NCBI GenBank assembly: GCA_025093555.1 | Contig: JAIWNF010000024.1 | Coordinates: forward strand, 620,001-684,000 | DNA length: 64,000 bases | Reading direction: 5' to 3' | Origin: Circinella umbellata | Lineage: Eukaryota > Mucoromycota > Mucoromycetes > Mucorales > Lichtheimiaceae | In this document: piece after piece, positions 59,733 through 64,000 of the stretch | How the letters are laid out: the number at the start of each line of letters is the position of its first letter | Position numbering within the stretch: position 1 is the stretch's first letter | Position numbers and translations under genes: made by a program | Notes under the pieces: generated by a model | What the model was told of the DNA's origin: nothing | Databases searched by the model: none | Seen by the model: only the letters and a program-made list of their open reading frames with translations

Positions 59733-62060
59733 ATGTATAATATAAGTTATCCTATGTCCTATTCAGAAGATATATATTCTAGCCTCACTTACCTTGACGT
59801 TGCTAATACTAATGAATCACCATCCACATATATTGGTGGTACATCAAATCAGGAACAAAATTATGATAATAATGTTCTTGAACGAACAGAAAGGTTTGTT
59901 ACTTTCAAAATTTATTCATAATTATGGAAAATTAAACTTGCATAATATCATTAACATGACTGAGGAAATTATTTCATTTTTATAATTTTCAGTCAGCTCT
60001 CCAAAGAACAACTCTATTTTGATCTTGATAATTTGGTATCACCGAATCAGTTACAAAATCGCCAGCAACAATATCAACAACAACAATATCAACAACAACA
60101 ATATCAACAACAACAATATCAACAACAACAATATCAACAACAACAATATCAACAACAACAATATCAACAACAACAATACCAACAGCAACAATACCAACAG
60201 CAACAATTTCAGCACCAACAATACCAACAACAACAATACCAACAACAACATTACCAACAACAACATTACCAACAACAACAGCACCAACAACAACACCAAC
60301 AACACCACCAACACCAACACCAACAACACCAACACCAACAATACCAACAGCAACAATACCAACAGCAACAATACCAACAGCAACAATACCAACAGCAACA
60401 ATTTCAGCAACAACAATACCAACAACAACAATACCAACAACAACAATACCAACAACAACAATACCAACAACAACAATACCAACAACAACCGATAAATAGT
60501 ATGCAAAATAGCAGGTATGTGAATAATGAGAAGGAAGAAGAAAAGAAACGAAAAACCTTCTCATCTTTAAAAATATGATTAGAATGAGTATTTTGGAGTC
60601 TAACGTCTTTCGGATACATATATAGAAACACGGATTCTGTGGAGGCCCTCTCTTCTCACAGTTTAATTTTGCAGAATTTTGTCAATTCAAGTTCTAATAA
60701 CGACTGTCACTCAGGTACGCATGTTAGAAAGCTTCTTTTTGAATTAAACATAAAACATATTATTCCATTCTCATCATTATTTGACTCACTAGCATGTAAA
60801 ATCATACTTATCATAATACTTGAACCAAATTCTCGTAAACTTTTTTTTTCAAAACAGCTTATAATCCTCAAGGCAGTTTTACTACATGGAACAATCCACT
60901 TCAAATTCAACAGGAAACGCCATGTAACCCACAAATACATTTGATGCATTATTACGAACAAATTTGTTTGCGTACAAGCTACTTATTTCATCAGTTTTTT
61001 TTTTTTATTTCTGTTTAGTTTGTAACGTTTCCAATGTAATGCAATTCGATAATAACGACACTCTTGATCAAATTACACGCCTGATTAGCATCTTTATACA
61101 GAATAATGTAGTTCTTCAAGAGACTTGTAAGGATTTAAGCTTAAAGCAGGCATATCAAGTAGCTTTTAACTATATTTTGGTATATGATTGATTTTACAAT
61201 ATATATAAAAATGACACTCGTCAGAAAAGCAATGAGAATGTATGTATTTTGTCTAGAAAGCTGACTAGTGATTAATATAGAATTCTCGATTCAAAGAAGA
61301 AGGTCAGCGCCATAACACAACAAGTCCGGAAGCCGCTACTGTGAATGGTCATCAAACTTTTAATTCGCTTCTATCGCCACGATCGTCAGAGAGCCAACTA
61401 CTACATTCTGGTACAATGGAACATTGCAAAAATTTAACCGGAAACGTTGACTTGAGTGTGCCTTTACCCGTTATGAGCGATAATAAAGCTGGTGCAGATA
61501 AAACTGTGGAGATTAAAATCGGCCCACAGGCAGATTGTAAATCATTTAATCCAGCCGAAAATGCAAAGGATACGAGCAAGTTCACGTGCATAGTTAGAGG
61601 TTGTCCCAACAAGCCGTATTCAAGAATTCGTGAATTATGGTCCAGACATATTTTGACAAAACATTTTAACTATGGAACTATAATATATACATGTTCAATC
61701 GACCCAAATCATGCAGGTGTCATACAAACAACACCAAGAAAGGAAGCTTATTTGAACCATTTAAAGAGTTGTTGGGAAAAATGGAAGCTCACACGCCACC
61801 AAGAATACTCCAATATGACCAGCCCCCCTGAACACTTATATTCTGTTGCTAAACTTGTGGTGGGAAAGTTTTGGTGTGGCTTTAAAGGCTGTATTTACAG
61901 CTCATCCAAGGAAGAAGAACTTGAAAAACATGTTTTCGACCAACATAATTATGTAAATAAAACAGGAGCTACCTATCAGTGTTCTGATACGAGTTCGATG
62001 GCCAAGGGCAAGGAGAAAATTCATCATGGATCATGTAGCAAAATGCACACAGAAACATGA
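59733..62060 (+). CDS. PolyQ (YQQQQ repeat) protein with C-terminal C2H2-like zinc fingers
   Basis: Six exons (59733-59893, 59993-60514, 60626-60714, 60858-60971, 61019-61179, 61281-62060) give 608 aa with all phases matching. Residues ~1-75 are a Tyr/Ser/Asn-rich start. Residues ~76-217 are an array of YQQQQ units with His and Phe variants. A mixed linker follows (exons 3-5), then a C-terminal domain. That domain has FTCIVRGCPNKPYSRIRELW then SRHILTKH (C-x4-C-x12-H-x4-H), a YTCSIDPNHAGVIQT segment with YLNHLKSCW, and FWCGFKGCIYSSSKEEELEK then HVFDQH (C-x4-C-x11-H-x4-H). These look like atypical C2H2 fingers, so a DNA-binding or transcription role is possible. The family is not recognised. 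The weakest junctions are the donor at 60972 and the acceptor at 61018. Stops in the T-rich intron between them require splicing there. Confidence 0.65.
60065..60487 (+). repeat. 15-bp minisatellite (CAACAACAACAATAT)n in coding sequence
   Basis: About 28 units of a 15-bp repeat. The first block is nearly perfect TATCAACAACAACAA. The middle is degenerate, with CAC and ATT variants. The last block uses TACCAACAACAACAA or TACCAACAGCAACAA. The period is a multiple of three, so the protein frame (YQQQQ) is kept. Block structure with separate variant subtypes points to repeated expansion. Confidence 0.95.
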
Positions 62061-64000
62061 GACCGATTCACTTTATGTAAATAGAAATCACCATGTACTA
62101 TAATATGTATGCTTTATCTTTTTGTACCATAATTTCCCATTTCTCCATTTTTTTTTCTGATATCATATAATGTTATATCAATCGAAATTAATAAAAAATA
62201 AACAGACGTTAAAAAGTCAACGAGACCCAAAAGAACAATAATTGAACTGAAGTTCATTAAAATAGAATATTATCACTATTTATATGAATCTTATTATCGA
62301 TGGGATACTTTATTAATATGTGTACACGGATATACGTGAGACTTATGTTTGTCATGACCATGTGAATTATGAATATAAGATAAATGATATTAAGGTTAGA
62401 CTTTGTGCAGTTGACGATATGATTTATCTACGCAGATGTTATCTGTTATCATTATAGAAGACGGACCTCTGTGTTCTTACAAATCATGGTCCAAATAGGG
62501 AAATACACGAAATGGTAGCAAAGGATAATTAAAGATACGCTATACTTTAATAATAAAAATGACAAATAATTATCTTTATGAATAACATGTATTGGAGACA
62601 GCATATAATAATATACTCCTATTAGTATATTTTCAATTAATGTCTACTACGTAGTAGTTTTATTAATAACTCTACGTATAGAAACAGTAGCGACTTTATA
62701 TGGTTATTACGTCCCGTTCAGATCGTAATTAATAAAATAAAAAGAAAATATAAGAAATTTTCGAGTAAAAGACTCAAGGAATAAGGGAAGCTATTTTAAT
62801 AACTTATTCAATAAAAGAAAAATAAATAAAAGGGCGGTTTTTATAACCAGCAAAATCAGTCGATCAAAATAGTCGGGAAAAGAGTTTATTTCAATAAAAA
62901 TGAAAGAGTGAACTAATTGTTATTTTGTGTGAAAGAAAGAAAATATCCTTTTTATACTAATTATTTAATTATCTAACTCCTTAATTCAAATCTTATTTCA
63001 GATAGAATCGAATCTTGCTCCAGGTAAAATCGAATTAATAATTAATTCTTATTGGATAGAGTTGAAAATTACTATTGATTGTAAAACTTCTGGTATTTAT
63101 TTAGGCAAGGCAAAATACTCATGATAATAATAATATTTATAAAGATATGATAGAATAAATAAAGTAAAAAGAGTATAACAGATATATAAAAAATAGTTTT
63201 AAAAATACTGATGGTACTGATAATAATGATAATACCATAATGATACGTAAGAAAAAAAAATAGACGGAAAACCCCGAAAATAGGGGCAACAGTATGATAT
63301 GTTTTTATTCCACAAGTGGAGAGAAGGTAACCTATGTATTAGTATATATCTATCATCATATAAATTAAAATACCAATAAATAAGACTGAGTTATTGGTTA
63401 TCCGTTATTAATAATGTTATTCTCAATATTTTTTATGCAAGTTGTATACCCCAAGTGGATTTGAAATAAATTCAAGTGACAGTGACTTTTTTTTTTAAAA
63501 AAAAGAGAAGTCAAATTCATTTGGCGTGAAATAAGGGCTTAATATTTAGAGCACTGTGCGGCTGAAAAACAATTTCTACTGCGTACCACAAAATTGGTAT
63601 TAGTCCCCCCTCTGATCGGCGATAATACCTGAGAATTAATTATGTGCATGAATATTTATTTTATAGAATGCAGGTGACTGATTATTCCCCAAAAACCTGG
63701 ATTAAGAATTGTAGTGAAAACAGACTTCTTTTTCAATTCAATATTTATTTAATCATTCCATTATCACTACGTAACAAAAAAATGGCTGGAAAGATAACAA
63801 AAATCGTCATTGTTCACTAAAAAAGTAATGATCTAATTTGCATGCATACCTATAATTACGTAATAAATGTAACAATAATACGTCAATATAGTGGACATTT
63901 TTAGCAATTTTCATACTGAGGAAAAGGGTGAAGCAATTGCCTTGATACACTCTCTTATACCTTTCGGAGCAAACAGACCGAGGTAAGGTTTTTGCCAAGC
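62061..64000. other. Right-hand 1.9 kb, no supported gene
   Basis: Mostly AT-rich. TACGTA palindromes occur near 62649 and 63770. At the right edge a frame on - (63998-63807) reads AKTLPRSVCSERYKRVYQGN and ends at a stop after 63 codons. It could be the last exon of a gene that continues beyond the window (a GT at 63962-63961 would also allow an exon end), but no motif supports it. Confidence 0.35.

Noticed and set aside
60033..60487. The regular repeat array as a CRISPR array
   Set aside because: No unique spacers; it is a 15-bp coding minisatellite in a eukaryotic gene.
60051..60506. Poly-Leu and poly-Val frames on - across the minisatellite
   Set aside because: Repeat-derived shadows of the YQQQQ coding frame.

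Overview
This window is nuclear DNA of an early-diverging fungus, most probably a member of the Mucoromycota (Mucorales-like). The evidence is very AT-rich intergenic DNA full of A/T homopolymers, compact intron-rich genes with small introns (donors mostly GTAAGT or GTATAT, acceptors often ATATAG or TTTAG), and typical fungal proteins with long Gln, Asn, Ser and Thr tracts. I cannot name the species. Gene models were built by hand: each joins exons at GT..AG boundaries that keep frame, and each sums to a multiple of three.

Layout, left part (1-29800): 3' end of a DNMT2-type tRNA methyltransferase (+); a HEI10/CCNB1IP1-type meiotic RING protein (-) divergent from an MCFD2-like EF-hand secretory protein (+); a Pmr5/Cas1p-like SGNH membrane protein that lacks expected catalytic residues (-); a PKA catalytic subunit (-); a short tropomyosin (-); about 5.6 kb without recognisable genes that holds a small inverted-repeat element; a HAL4/SAT4-family Ser/Thr kinase (+); a CSC1/OSCA/TMEM63 channel (+); an unassigned repeat-containing protein with a weak RNase H-like look (-); and an Aro8/KAT-II-type aminotransferase (-) with a perfect Gcn4/Cpc1 box upstream.

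Middle (29800-47560): a gene-poor 2.8 kb stretch, alpha-tubulin (-), the catalytic subunit of eukaryotic tRNA-guanine transglycosylase (-), a VAP/Scs2 ER contact-site protein (+), mitochondrial MnmA/MTU1 tRNA 2-thiouridylase (-), and an ankyrin-DIL protein (-). Three of these middle and left genes (DNMT2, TGT, MTU1) modify tRNA. DNMT2 and TGT act on related tRNAs and are known to be functionally coupled in other eukaryotes (queuosine stimulates Dnmt2), but here they are 35 kb apart.

Right part (47560-59700) is a transposon graveyard. It holds a ~2.3 kb element with ~490-bp inverted terminal arms, whose right arm is split by a 964-bp TA-flanked element; a further short-TIR element; decayed PIF/Harbinger genes (a Myb/NAM-like accessory protein and a truncated DDE transposase, convergent); a degraded PD-(D/E)XK-like ORF; and a Tc1/mariner-like transposase pseudogene with visible TIRs. 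The last part (59733-62060) has a six-exon gene for a protein with a huge (YQQQQ)n minisatellite-encoded tract and C-terminal C2H2-like zinc fingers, followed by about 2 kb with nothing clearly recognisable.

There is no operon, CRISPR array, rRNA or recognisable tRNA here. The most notable items are the 123-residue tropomyosin, the apparent pseudo-esterase, the nested transposon with a reconstructable empty site, the polyQ zinc-finger gene, and the Gcn4 box at the aminotransferase gene.
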